Source: CAVRZJ01 sp964594125
GTDB lineage: Bacteria > Acidobacteriota > Thermoanaerobaculia > Thermoanaerobaculales > Thermoanaerobaculaceae
Length of the DNA stretch: 64,000 nt
NCBI GenBank assembly: GCA_964594125.1
Contig: CAZQLL010000004.1
Coordinates: forward strand, 62,001-126,000
Direction of reading: 5' to 3'
The notes beneath the pieces are model-generated. The model did no database searches and was not told the DNA's origin. It worked only from the letters and a program-made list of their open reading frames with translations. This document shows positions 41,832 to 51,087 of the stretch, in pieces. A program made the translations under genes and the position numbers. Position 1 is the stretch's first letter. Each line of letters begins with the position of its first letter.

Positions 41832-43553
41832 GTGCCGAAGATCCATGTCCTCCCCGACACCCTGATCGACCAGATCGCCGCCGGCGAGGTGGTGGAGCGC
41901 CCGGCGTCCGTCGTCAAGGAGCTCGTCGAGAACGCCATCGACGCCGGCGCGCGCCGCATCGCCGTCGCGCTCACCGCAGGCGGCCGCGACAGCGTCGAGA
42001 TCACGGACGACGGCTGCGGCATGGAGCCCGAGGACGCGCGCCGGGCGCTCCACCGCCACGCGACCTCGAAGATCGCCGCGCAGGCCGACCTCGATGCGAT
42101 CGCGACGTTCGGCTTCCGGGGCGAGGCGCTGCCGTCGATCGCCGCCGCCGCCCGCCTCGTCCTGGAGACGGCGGCCGTCGCCGGCGCCGGGGTGCGCATC
42201 GAGGTCGAGTTCGGCCGCCTGCTGGACGAAGCGCCCGCCTCCCGTCCCCGCGGAACGCGCGTTGCGGTGTGCGACCTCTTCCTCCGCTTGCCGGCGCGCC
42301 GGAAGTTCCTCCGCAGCGAGGCGACGGAGCTCCGCCATGCGCTTGCCGCCCTGCACGCGATCGCCTTCGCGAGGCCGGACATCGCCCTCGCTGTGGCCAA
42401 CAACGGCCGCACTCTGCTCGACCTGCCGCCGGCCTCCGACTTCTCCCGCCGCCTCCCCGACCTCGTCGGCCCGGCGCGCGCGCGCCAGTCGACGCCGTTC
42501 TCTCATGCCCACGGCGCGATCACGGTTTACGGCTGCCTTCTGCCGCCGCGCGGACAGCGCGAGGTCGTCCTCGCCGTCAACGGCCGGCCGGTTCGCGACC
42601 GTCTCGTCCTCTCGGCGGTCTCGCGGGCGCTGCGCGGGCCGGGCGGCATGGCGGAGGCGGACGCGTTCGTCGGCGTCGACCTCCCCCTGGACCTCGTGGA
42701 CGTCAACGTCCACCCCACCAAGGCCGAGGTGCGTTTCGCCGACCCCGGCCGCGTCATCGCCGCCGTCTCGGCGGCCGTCGCCGGGGCGCGCGCAGCGATG
42801 CACGGCCCCGCCCCGATACGCCGCATCGTGACAGTGCCCGCGCCCCCCTCCTCCGCGGCACCGCAGCTCCAGTGGGGCGCGCGTGCCCCAACAGGCGCCT
42901 GGCCGGCCGCCGCCGCTTCGCCGGCCGTCAGGGAAGCGCCGCCCGCCGCTGGCGCGTGGGACGAGGCGGGCGCGGCCGCGCGTCCGGCGCCGGGAGCCCG
43001 TCTCCTCGGCCAGTACCGCGGCACCTACCTCGTGCTCGAGGACCGCGATGGACTCCTCCTCGTCGACCAGCACGCGGCGCATGAGCGGGTCCTCTACGAG
43101 CGGCTGCTCTGCCGCGAGGACGGCCAGGCGGCGCAGCGCCTGCTCGTCCCGGAGCTCATTGATCTGTCGCCCGCACGGGCGGCGCTGGCCGCCGAGGTCG
43201 CGGGCGACCTGCTCGCCCTCGGCGTCGAGGTCGAGACCGTCTCCGGCAACTGCGTGCGCGTCCACGCGATGCCCGCCGGCCTGCCGGCCGCGCGGGCCGG
43301 CGCCCTCGTCGCCGAGCTCCTCGCCGACATCGACGGCGCCGCCGCGCCGGGCGCCACGGTGCGCGAGCGGGCAGCCGCATCGCTGGCCTGCCGCGCCGCG
43401 GTCAAGAAGCACACCGCGCTCGCGCAGGCCGAGGTCGATGCGCTGCTCGCGGACCTCGCAGGCTGCCGCGAGCCGCACCGTTGCCCGCACGGCCGCCCGA
43501 TCGTCGTGCGCTTGCACCACGCCGAGATCGAGCGCCGCATCGGGCGCCGCTGA
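41832..43553 (+). CDS. mutL: DNA mismatch repair protein MutL with endonuclease domain
   Basis: Coordinates mismatch repair downstream of MutS. The GHKL ATPase domain is complete (QIAAGEVVERPASVVKELVEN, DDGCGM, ATSKI, FRGEALPSI). The C-terminal domain has the nickase motif DQHA-N2-E-N4-E from Asp412, plus ACR and CPHGRP, so it is the endonuclease form used by organisms without MutH. 573 residues, with a proline/alanine linker between domains. GTG start at 41832. Confidence 0.95.
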   Translation: MPKIHVLPDTLIDQIAAGEVVERPASVVKELVENAIDAGARRIAVALTAGGRDSVEITDDGCGMEPEDARRALHRHATSKIAAQADLDAIATFGFRGEALPSIAAAARLVLETAAVAGAGVRIEVEFGRLLDEAPASRPRGTRVAVCDLFLRLPARRKFLRSEATELRHALAALHAIAFARPDIALAVANNGRTLLDLPPASDFSRRLPDLVGPARARQSTPFSHAHGAITVYGCLLPPRGQREVVLAVNGRPVRDRLVLSAVSRALRGPGGMAEADAFVGVDLPLDLVDVNVHPTKAEVRFADPGRVIAAVSAAVAGARAAMHGPAPIRRIVTVPAPPSSAAPQLQWGARAPTGAWPAAAASPAVREAPPAAGAWDEAGAAARPAPGARLLGQYRGTYLVLEDRDGLLLVDQHAAHERVLYERLLCREDGQAAQRLLVPELIDLSPARAALAAEVAGDLLALGVEVETVSGNCVRVHAMPAGLPAARAGALVAELLADIDGAAAPGATVRERAAASLACRAAVKKHTALAQAEVDALLADLAGCREPHRCPHGRPIVVRLHHAEIERRIGRR

Positions 43554-43696
43554 TCACTCCTCGCGGCGAGACCTCGCGGCGTTCGCGCGAGTGCGGGAGC
43601 GCCCTGATCCGCTGCATCCAGACGTCGCCGCGCCGGGCGAAGGTTCTCTCGAGCAGCGGCGCCCCGGCGGCCACGCGGGACCGCCGGGGCGGTGCG

Positions 43697-43723
43697 GTGA
43701 AGGCGCCCAACTCACCTCGGCGC
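43697..43723. repeat. 27-bp dispersed repeat, copy 2
   Basis: 24 of 27 positions match the copy at 37845-37871. It follows mutL and overlaps the last codons of the convergent secreted protein, so it supplies that gene's stop region. Confidence 0.5.
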
Positions 43724-46700
43724 CGGGGCGACGGCAAGGGCGAGGAGTACCGCGTTGGCGTCGGCGCCGCCGCGGTCCTCGATCCTGACCGAGAGCTGAC
43801 CGTCGGCGACCACCGTCCGGAATACACGCGACTGGGTCTGCCCCCTGGCTACGGAAAGCACGGCGGCCTCGGCGCCCTCGAGCAGCACCCCGATCTCGTC
43901 GTGCGCGGCTGCGGCATCGCCGGTCATCAGCGTGACGTCCCAGGCGCCGTTCGGCAGGTCGACCGCGAACGTCGCCCCGGTCGTCGTCACCAGGTCGCGG
44001 GTCAGCGGATCGGGACCGCCGCGGTCGCGCGAGCCGACGGCCCCCTCGATCCAACCGTAGCCGGCCGCCGAGAGGTAGCGCGTGCCGTGGTGGACGCCGA
44101 CGTAACCGGGCGCCACCGGGGACCCCGGGGCGCCGAAGTCGAACGGCCCGACGCGCGCCGCCTCGACGGCGTTGACGACCACGTTCACGTCGGCGCCGCC
44201 GAGGTCCTGGAAGCGGACGGCGAGCTCCCCGTCGGCGACGGCGACGCGCTGGCGCACGGTCCTGTGCAGCCGCGCCGCGGTCGTCACCTCCACGGGCGGC
44301 CCGCCCGCGATCGACACCCCCATGCGGTCGTGGCCCGCCGCCTCGTCGCCCAGCGTCACGGCGACATCCCACGCCCCCGGAGCGAGCGCGCAGGCGAAGC
44401 TCGCGTCCTGGGTCAGCACGAAGTCGCGCAGGAGGTCGCCGCCGCCCGTCCGGTCGCGGCTGGCGAGCCTGCCGGAGAGCCACCCGCACCGCCGCGGCTC
44501 CGCGAACCGAGTCTCCTCGCTGGCGCCGGCGAACCCGGCGGCGACCGGCGACGAAGGTGTTCCGAGGTCGACGCGGACCGGCCCGGCCTCCACCGCCTCG
44601 ATGCCGTTGAGCACCGCGTTCGGATCGCTGCCGCCGAGATCCTGGACGCGCACCGCGAGATGGCCGTCCGGGACCTCGACGCGCACGACGCGCCTGGCCA
44701 CCTCGCCGGCGGCGGTCGAGACCACGTCCCAGGTCCGCCCCCCGACCACCAGGGCCATCTGGTCGTGCGCCCTCGTCGGGTCGCCCAGCCAGACCGTCAC
44801 GTCGTAGACGCGCGCCGGCACGTCGACCGCGAACGTCGCAGCGGTCGTAAAATGGAAGTCCCTCTCGAGGTCGCCGCCGGCGCGGCGGTCGCGCGCGGTC
44901 ACCATGCCCGCAGCCCACCCGTACCCGCGCGCCGGCGTGTAGGCATCGGCCGTCCGCACCCGGGTGAAGCCGGCAGCCACCGGCGATGCGTCCTCCCCGA
45001 AGTCGAACGCAAGGCGGCGCGGGCGAACATCGGGGTGGACCGTCACCGTGCGTACCAGCTCGGACGACCAGCCGCGGCAGTTGGCGGCGCGCAATCCGAC
45101 ATCCCGCCCGCCGGTCGCCCACCACGTGATGCGCGCCGACGGCGCCGGCTGCAGGCCGGCCCCCAGCCCGGACCACGCCCACTCGTCCGGCCCGTTGGTC
45201 GACGCGTCAGTGAACGTCACCTCCTGCCCGGCAAACGGCTGCTGCTGCGCCGGCCAGGACGGCAACGGCCCGGCCGGCGCCCAGGTGAACGCGGCGGCCG
45301 GCGGCGCCGCCGCCGAGCAGGCGACGAAGTACCACAGCGGAGAGAGCCGGTCGCCGCAGGCGTTGCGCGCCCGCACCCGCCACTCGTGCGGCGCCTGCCT
45401 CTCCGCAACCCCTGCGGCGGTGCACTCCGGCGCCGCGATGCCCTGGCACACGGTGGCGCCGTCCAGCTCCACGTCGTAGGCGAACGGCGGGGTGCCGGTC
45501 GCCGGGGCGCTCCAGCGCAGCGCCACCTGTCCGCCGGGCACCACCGCAAGACCGGCGGGCGCGGCGCCCGCCGGCTCGCCCGGCGGCAGGCACGTCTGAC
45601 AGGCCCCTGCCGGCACGACCTGCACCGTCCGCGTCCGCAGCAGCACAAAGACGCGGTTGTCACTCCCGTCGACCTCGCCGGCCCAGCCCAGCAGCCGTAC
45701 CGTCTTCTCTCCCGCCGACGCGAAGGCGAACGTCGTCTCGAAGGTACACGGGTTCCCGAGACAGACGAGCTCGCGCACCGGCGCCGCGCCGTCGCACCCG
45801 ACCTCGCCGAAGTCCCAGCGGACGCGCCCGATGCCCTGCGACTTCGTCACGTGGAAGGTGGTGTTCTGCCCGATCTGCGGGGCGGCGGGCGCGAACGCGA
45901 AGTCGGCCCAGGCGCCGCAGTGGCTGCGGAGAATCCCGGACGGCGAGCCGACCGCTACCGCGACGGCGCCGTTCCACGCCAGGCCGGTGAGGCTCCCCTC
46001 GGGGACGGCGCCATCGATCAGCTCCGGCTCCCACGTGCCGAGGTCGGGAGAGGAAATGATGGCGTTGCCGTCTCCGACGGCGATGTACTTCGCGCCGGTC
46101 CACAGCAGACGCCGGAGCGGCGCCCCCGTCTCCGCGCGCGGCGTCCAGCTCGCGCCCGTCGGGCTGGTGAGCACGGTGCCGTCGAACGCGACCGCCACGT
46201 AGCGCAGCCCGGACCATACGACGTCGGTCAGCCACGTCTCGCCGGCGACCGCCGTTCGACTCCATACCGTGCCGTCCGCGCTCGTGAGCACGGTGCCGTC
46301 CTCGCCCACGGCGAGGAATTTCGACGCCGCCCAGATGACGCTCGTGAGGTAGCCCGATGCGGCGGACCGCACCTCGCTCCATGCGATGCCGTCCGGGCTG
46401 GTGACGACCGTCTCGCGCTCGCCCACCGCGACCCAGACGCCGTTACCCCAGGCGACTCCGGCCAGCACCGCCGTGGTCGGCGACGAGCGCCGGGTCCAGC
46501 TCTCCCCGTCAGTGCTCGTGAAGATGGCGCCGCCGACGCCGACCGCGGCCCACTGGGCGCCGTTCCACGCCGTCCGCAGCACCACGGCAGCGCCGAACGC
46601 GGCCTCCCTGCTCGTCCAGGCTTGCCCGTCGGCGCTGGTGTGCGCGCCCGCCGAGCCGACCGCCACGAAGCGGCCGCCGCCCTGGCCGACCCCCAGCAGC

Positions 46701-46864
46701 CCCGTCCCTGCGCTCGGGACCGGCAACCACACGCCGCATTCCTGCGCGCGCGCGGCGCCGTTCGCGGTCACCACGGCCAGCGCGGCGGCGAGCCATGCGG
46801 CTGCGGCCCGCCCGCCGCCGCGCGTCCCGTCGAGGAACGATCGCGGAGCGGATACGACCTCCAT
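43712..46864 (-). CDS. Large secreted protein: propeller, PKD and three malectin-like domains
   Basis: 1050 residues after a signal peptide. Residues ~40-310 form a photosynthesis-type/BNR propeller of repeats like WAAVGVGGAIFTSTDG. Two PKD-like and one Fn3-like domain follow (about 320-600). The C-terminal 450 residues hold three copies of a malectin-like carbohydrate-binding domain, each starting near SPVAAGF and ending with QDLGG. Likely surface adhesion or polysaccharide binding. ATG 46864 is preferred to an in-frame ATG at 46987, which would put a Cys/Arg-rich stretch before the signal peptide and run into the small-RNA terminator. Confidence 0.75.
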   Translation of the reverse strand: MEVVSAPRSFLDGTRGGGRAAAAWLAAALAVVTANGAARAQECGVWLPVPSAGTGLLGVGQGGGRFVAVGSAGAHTSADGQAWTSREAAFGAAVVLRTAWNGAQWAAVGVGGAIFTSTDGESWTRRSSPTTAVLAGVAWGNGVWVAVGERETVVTSPDGIAWSEVRSAASGYLTSVIWAASKFLAVGEDGTVLTSADGTVWSRTAVAGETWLTDVVWSGLRYVAVAFDGTVLTSPTGASWTPRAETGAPLRRLLWTGAKYIAVGDGNAIISSPDLGTWEPELIDGAVPEGSLTGLAWNGAVAVAVGSPSGILRSHCGAWADFAFAPAAPQIGQNTTFHVTKSQGIGRVRWDFGEVGCDGAAPVRELVCLGNPCTFETTFAFASAGEKTVRLLGWAGEVDGSDNRVFVLLRTRTVQVVPAGACQTCLPPGEPAGAAPAGLAVVPGGQVALRWSAPATGTPPFAYDVELDGATVCQGIAAPECTAAGVAERQAPHEWRVRARNACGDRLSPLWYFVACSAAAPPAAAFTWAPAGPLPSWPAQQQPFAGQEVTFTDASTNGPDEWAWSGLGAGLQPAPSARITWWATGGRDVGLRAANCRGWSSELVRTVTVHPDVRPRRLAFDFGEDASPVAAGFTRVRTADAYTPARGYGWAAGMVTARDRRAGGDLERDFHFTTAATFAVDVPARVYDVTVWLGDPTRAHDQMALVVGGRTWDVVSTAAGEVARRVVRVEVPDGHLAVRVQDLGGSDPNAVLNGIEAVEAGPVRVDLGTPSSPVAAGFAGASEETRFAEPRRCGWLSGRLASRDRTGGGDLLRDFVLTQDASFACALAPGAWDVAVTLGDEAAGHDRMGVSIAGGPPVEVTTAARLHRTVRQRVAVADGELAVRFQDLGGADVNVVVNAVEAARVGPFDFGAPGSPVAPGYVGVHHGTRYLSAAGYGWIEGAVGSRDRGGPDPLTRDLVTTTGATFAVDLPNGAWDVTLMTGDAAAAHDEIGVLLEGAEAAVLSVARGQTQSRVFRTVVADGQLSVRIEDRGGADANAVLLALAVAPAPR

Positions 46865-46985
46865 CGGCTTTGCCCCTTCCCGCAGTGCGCCGTGCCCGGC
46901 GAGCGCCCGCCCGGCGCAGCACGAGCGTGAGCCCGCCCTCCGCCCGCTGCCGTGACAGACGTCACAGTACACCCGCAGCGCGCGC

Positions 46986-47012
46986 AAAAAAAAGCCACGC
47001 CGGAGCGTGGCG
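46986..47012 (-). terminator. Intrinsic terminator with U9 tract
   Basis: Minus strand: GCCACGC (47012-47006), TCCG loop, GCGTGGC (47001-46995), then nine T residues (46994-46986). Textbook Rho-independent terminator. It can end the sigma54-dependent transcript and any read-through from the NtrC operon. Confidence 0.92.
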
Positions 47013-47144
47013 GAGTCTCCCGATGCCGGGAGACTCGGAATGGAGTGGGATGAAGCGGAACCCGGGGTCTATCCCTCAGGTCCCGTGGGGGGGACTGTTC
47101 GGCGTTTCATGGCCTCTCCCGTCGACGGCAGCGGACTCACGCCT
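46987..47144 (-). ncRNA. Candidate sigma54-dependent small RNA (~158 nt)
   Basis: Bounded upstream by a consensus -24/-12 promoter, whose predicted +1 is an A at 47144, and downstream by an intrinsic terminator. Features in the RNA: a C-rich single-strand candidate near 47085-47091, a perfect 10-bp hairpin GAGTCTCCCG-N4-CGGGAGACTC at 47014-47037, and the terminator hairpin. It lies in the gap between the NtrC-type activator gene and the secreted protein, where no long gene fits. Known parallels are Qrr (LuxO), GlmY/GlmZ (GlrR) and CrcZ (CbrB), all activated by a neighbouring NtrC-type protein. Expression is unproven. Confidence 0.6.
47069..47110 (-). CDS. Possible 13-residue micropeptide inside the small RNA
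   Basis: ATG at 47110 with GGGAGAGG just upstream, reading MKRRTVPPTGPEG then TAG. The ribosome site is good and the N-terminus basic, so the transcript might be dual-function or a leader peptide, but a frame this short can arise by chance. Confidence 0.25.
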   Translation of the reverse strand: MKRRTVPPTGPEG

Positions 47145-47154
47145 CCGCGGAGAC

Positions 47155-47169
47155 GCAATCCTCGTGCCA
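47155..47169 (-). promoter_or_regulatory. Sigma54 promoter (-24/-12)
   Basis: Minus strand TGGCACGAGGATTGC, preceded by C, matches the consensus YTGGCACG-N4-TTGC at every fixed position with correct spacing. It faces away from the NtrC gene and toward the terminator at 46986. Confidence 0.85.
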
Positions 47170-47199
47170 GAATGCACAAAGTCCCGCAAGACTTTCTTT

Positions 47200-47283
47200 C
47201 ACAATGCCTTGTGCGAGGTCCACGAGCGCGCTGGGGCCCTCCATGCGGCAGCGGGGTCACTCCCCGGTAACGGCGGTGGTTAC
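47200..47283. promoter_or_regulatory. Candidate enhancer sites for the NtrC-type activator
   Basis: GTAAC-N7-GTTAC at 47267-47283 is a 17-bp dyad centred about 131 bp upstream of the predicted small-RNA start, the usual place for a sigma54 activator site. A second dyad, CACAA-TGCC-TTGTG, covers 47200-47213 (about -63). Assignment to the adjacent regulator is inference. Confidence 0.4.
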
Positions 47284-47312
47284 GGAACGGGTCCCGGCCA
47301 CTGCGGAGGCGG

Positions 47313-48688
<1,376 letters not shown>

Positions 48689-48692
<4 letters not shown>

Positions 48693-50164
48693 TGCGACAC
48701 CTCCCCTGGTGACTCCGGCGGAGCGGCCGGCAGCACGATGCGGAACGTCGACCCGCGCCCGACCGCGCTCTTCACCTCGATCGTCCCCCCGTGCGCCTCG
48801 ACGATGGCGTACGACACCGCCAGTCCCAGCCCGGTACCCTCCCCGACCCCGCGGGTGGAGAAGAACGGGTCGAAGATGCGGTCGAGCAGCTCGGGAGCGA
48901 TCCCCGTCCCGGTGTCGACGACTTCGACGATGACGCGCGCGCCGAGCAGCCGCGTGCGCAGCGTCAGCGTGCCGCCGTCCGGCATCGCCAGGATGGCATT
49001 GAGGACCAGGTTGAGGAAGAGCTGCTCCATCTGGAAGTGGTCCGCCATCACGATCGGCTCGTGGCTGTCGAGCTCGAAGCGGACCTCGATCTTGTGCTTG
49101 CGGAGCTGGTAGTCGACCAGCTCGGCGACGTGGCGGAGGTTGTGGTTGACCGAGGTGGGCTCGGCGCGAAGCTCCCGCGGCCGCGAGAAGTCGAGCAAGT
49201 TGAGCACGATGTGCTCGATGCGTTTGATGCCGTCGTGGATCAGGTCGAGGTAGCGGCGGCGCATCTCCGCGTCGTCGGGGTTGGCGCGCAGCGCCTCGAT
49301 ACAGGTGAGAATGCCTGCCAGCGGGTTGTTGACCTCGTGCGCGACGCCCGCCGCGAGCGTGCCGACGGCCGCCATCTTCTCCGTGTGGGCGAGCTGCGCT
49401 TGCCGCACCTGCTCGCGCTCGCGCACCTCCTCGAGCTCCCCCATCATGCGGTCGAAGGCGTTGGCGAGGCCGCCCACTTCGTCGCCGCGCCGCATGCGCG
49501 CGCGCACGGAGAGGTCGCCCCGCCCGGCGCGCTTCATCGTCTGGTACAGGTACAGGATCGGCCTGATCAGCGTCTCGACGTAGAGCGCCGTGAGGATGGA
49601 GTTGCCGAGCATGAGCAGCAGCGCCACCAGCGCGGCGCGCTTGCCGAGGTCCGCGACCTCCTTGTCGATCGAGGTCAGCGAGAAGCCGACGGCGACCGAA
49701 CCCCAGAACCGCGTCGAAATGTGCAGCGGCGTGCGGATCTCGAGGACGCGCTCGCCCCACGACGAGGTGCGCACCTCCACCTCCGAGGGGCGGCCCACGG
49801 AGTCGCGGCCGAGGGCGCGGGCAAAGCCGTGCCCAAGGAGGTCCCAGCGGTTCGAGTGGGTGACGCGCCCGGTCGAGTCGGCGACGACGACGTACCGCAG
49901 CGCGTCCTTGTTGCGCTCGATGATCTCGGAGATGTAGTTCTCGATCGAACCCGTCTCGGTGACCAGCCCGAGCTCCTCGTACATCAGGGCGTCGGTGATC
50001 GGCACCGCCAGGGCCTCGGTGACGCTGCGCCCGCGCGCCACGATCGCCTCGTACTGGGCGCGGCGCTCGCGCTCCAGGCCGACCAGCGTGACCAGGCCCA
50101 TCGTCACAACGATCAGCGTGTTCGAGTACAGAAAGAACTTGGTGCGCAGGCCGAGCCGCAGCAT
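48689..50164 (-). CDS. Membrane sensor histidine kinase
   Basis: 491 residues. One transmembrane helix at about 10-32, an extracytoplasmic sensor region to ~170, a second helix at ~180-205, a HAMP domain, then HisKA with His276 in GVAHEVNNPLAGI and an HATPase domain (NLVLNAI, DTGTGI, GTGLGL). Cognate partner of the NtrC-type regulator with which it overlaps. It starts two bases after the PhnD-like gene, so the binding protein probably presents ligand to the kinase's sensor region. Confidence 0.93.
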
Positions 50165-50166
50165 CG

Positions 50167-51084
50167 CTACGGTGCCTCGCCGGCGCACATCAGCTCGCTC
50201 TCGCTCACGGTCATCACCGCCGCCCCGAACGTTGCCTCGGCAAGGCGCCGTATCTGGTCGTACTCGCCGTCGGCGACGGGGGCGAAGCCGGCGGCGAGCT
50301 CCTCGTCCCACTCGGCCATCCGGCGGGCGACCGCCGGCTCGGCGCGCGGCAGCGTCACCAGGGCGCGCACGAGGCTGTCGCGGAGCTCGGCGCTGCTGCC
50401 CGGCGGGAGGACGAGCGGGAAGTTCGCGATCGGCTCGGACCTGGCCAGCACGCGCAGGCCCCGCTGCACGAACTTCTCGCCGACGATATCGCGCACCGCG
50501 CAGGCGTCGACGTCGCCGAGCAGGACCGCGCGCGCCGCGCGCTCGTGATGCGAGAGGTAGACGCACGTCAGGTCGCGGCCGGGCGCCAGGCCGGCCCGCG
50601 CCAGCATCGCGCGCGGGATCAGGTGCGACGACGTCGACAGCGGCGCGCCGAACCCGATGCGCTTGCCGCGCAGGTCCGCGAGCGACGCGATGGCGCTCTC
50701 GGTGCGGACCATGACGTAGCTGCGGTACGTCGCGCTGCCTCCCGTCTGCAGGCGGACCACCGGTTCCGCGCCGCACCGCGCGTGCGCGCGCACGTACGTG
50801 AACGGTCCGAGGTACGCGGCGGCCACCTGTCCGCTGCAGAGCTGCTCGACCGCGCTCTCGTACGCCGGGCTGACCACCAGCTCCCACGGCCGGCCCGTCT
50901 GCTCCGACAGGTAATCGACCAGCGGCTGATACTTCAGGTACATCAGACGCGGGTTGTAGAAGCTCACAACCGCGAAGCGCGCCGGCCCGCCGCCGGCGGC
51001 CGCCGCATGCCCCGGCGCCGGCGCCGCAGCCGGAAGCCCGCCCGCCGACGTAAACGCCGCGGCGATCACGAGCGCGGCCCGCAT
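50167..51084 (-). CDS. PhnD-like periplasmic binding protein
   Basis: 305 residues with an N-terminal signal peptide; the phosphate/phosphite/phosphonate-binding family pattern is clear (YLKYQPLVDYLSEQTGRPWELV, YLGPFTYV, GKRIGFGAPLSTSSHL). No transporter genes are present; it is encoded directly before a kinase-regulator pair, so it is probably a sensory subunit. PhnD-type domains also form the sensor part of tetrathionate and thiosulfate kinases (TtrS, ThsS), which, with the dsr context, suggests a sulfur oxyanion ligand. Confidence 0.85.
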   Translation of the reverse strand: MRAALVIAAAFTSAGGLPAAAPAPGHAAAAGGGPARFAVVSFYNPRLMYLKYQPLVDYLSEQTGRPWELVVSPAYESAVEQLCSGQVAAAYLGPFTYVRAHARCGAEPVVRLQTGGSATYRSYVMVRTESAIASLADLRGKRIGFGAPLSTSSHLIPRAMLARAGLAPGRDLTCVYLSHHERAARAVLLGDVDACAVRDIVGEKFVQRGLRVLARSEPIANFPLVLPPGSSAELRDSLVRALVTLPRAEPAVARRMAEWDEELAAGFAPVADGEYDQIRRLAEATFGAAVMTVSESELMCAGEAP

Positions 51085-51087
51085 CGC

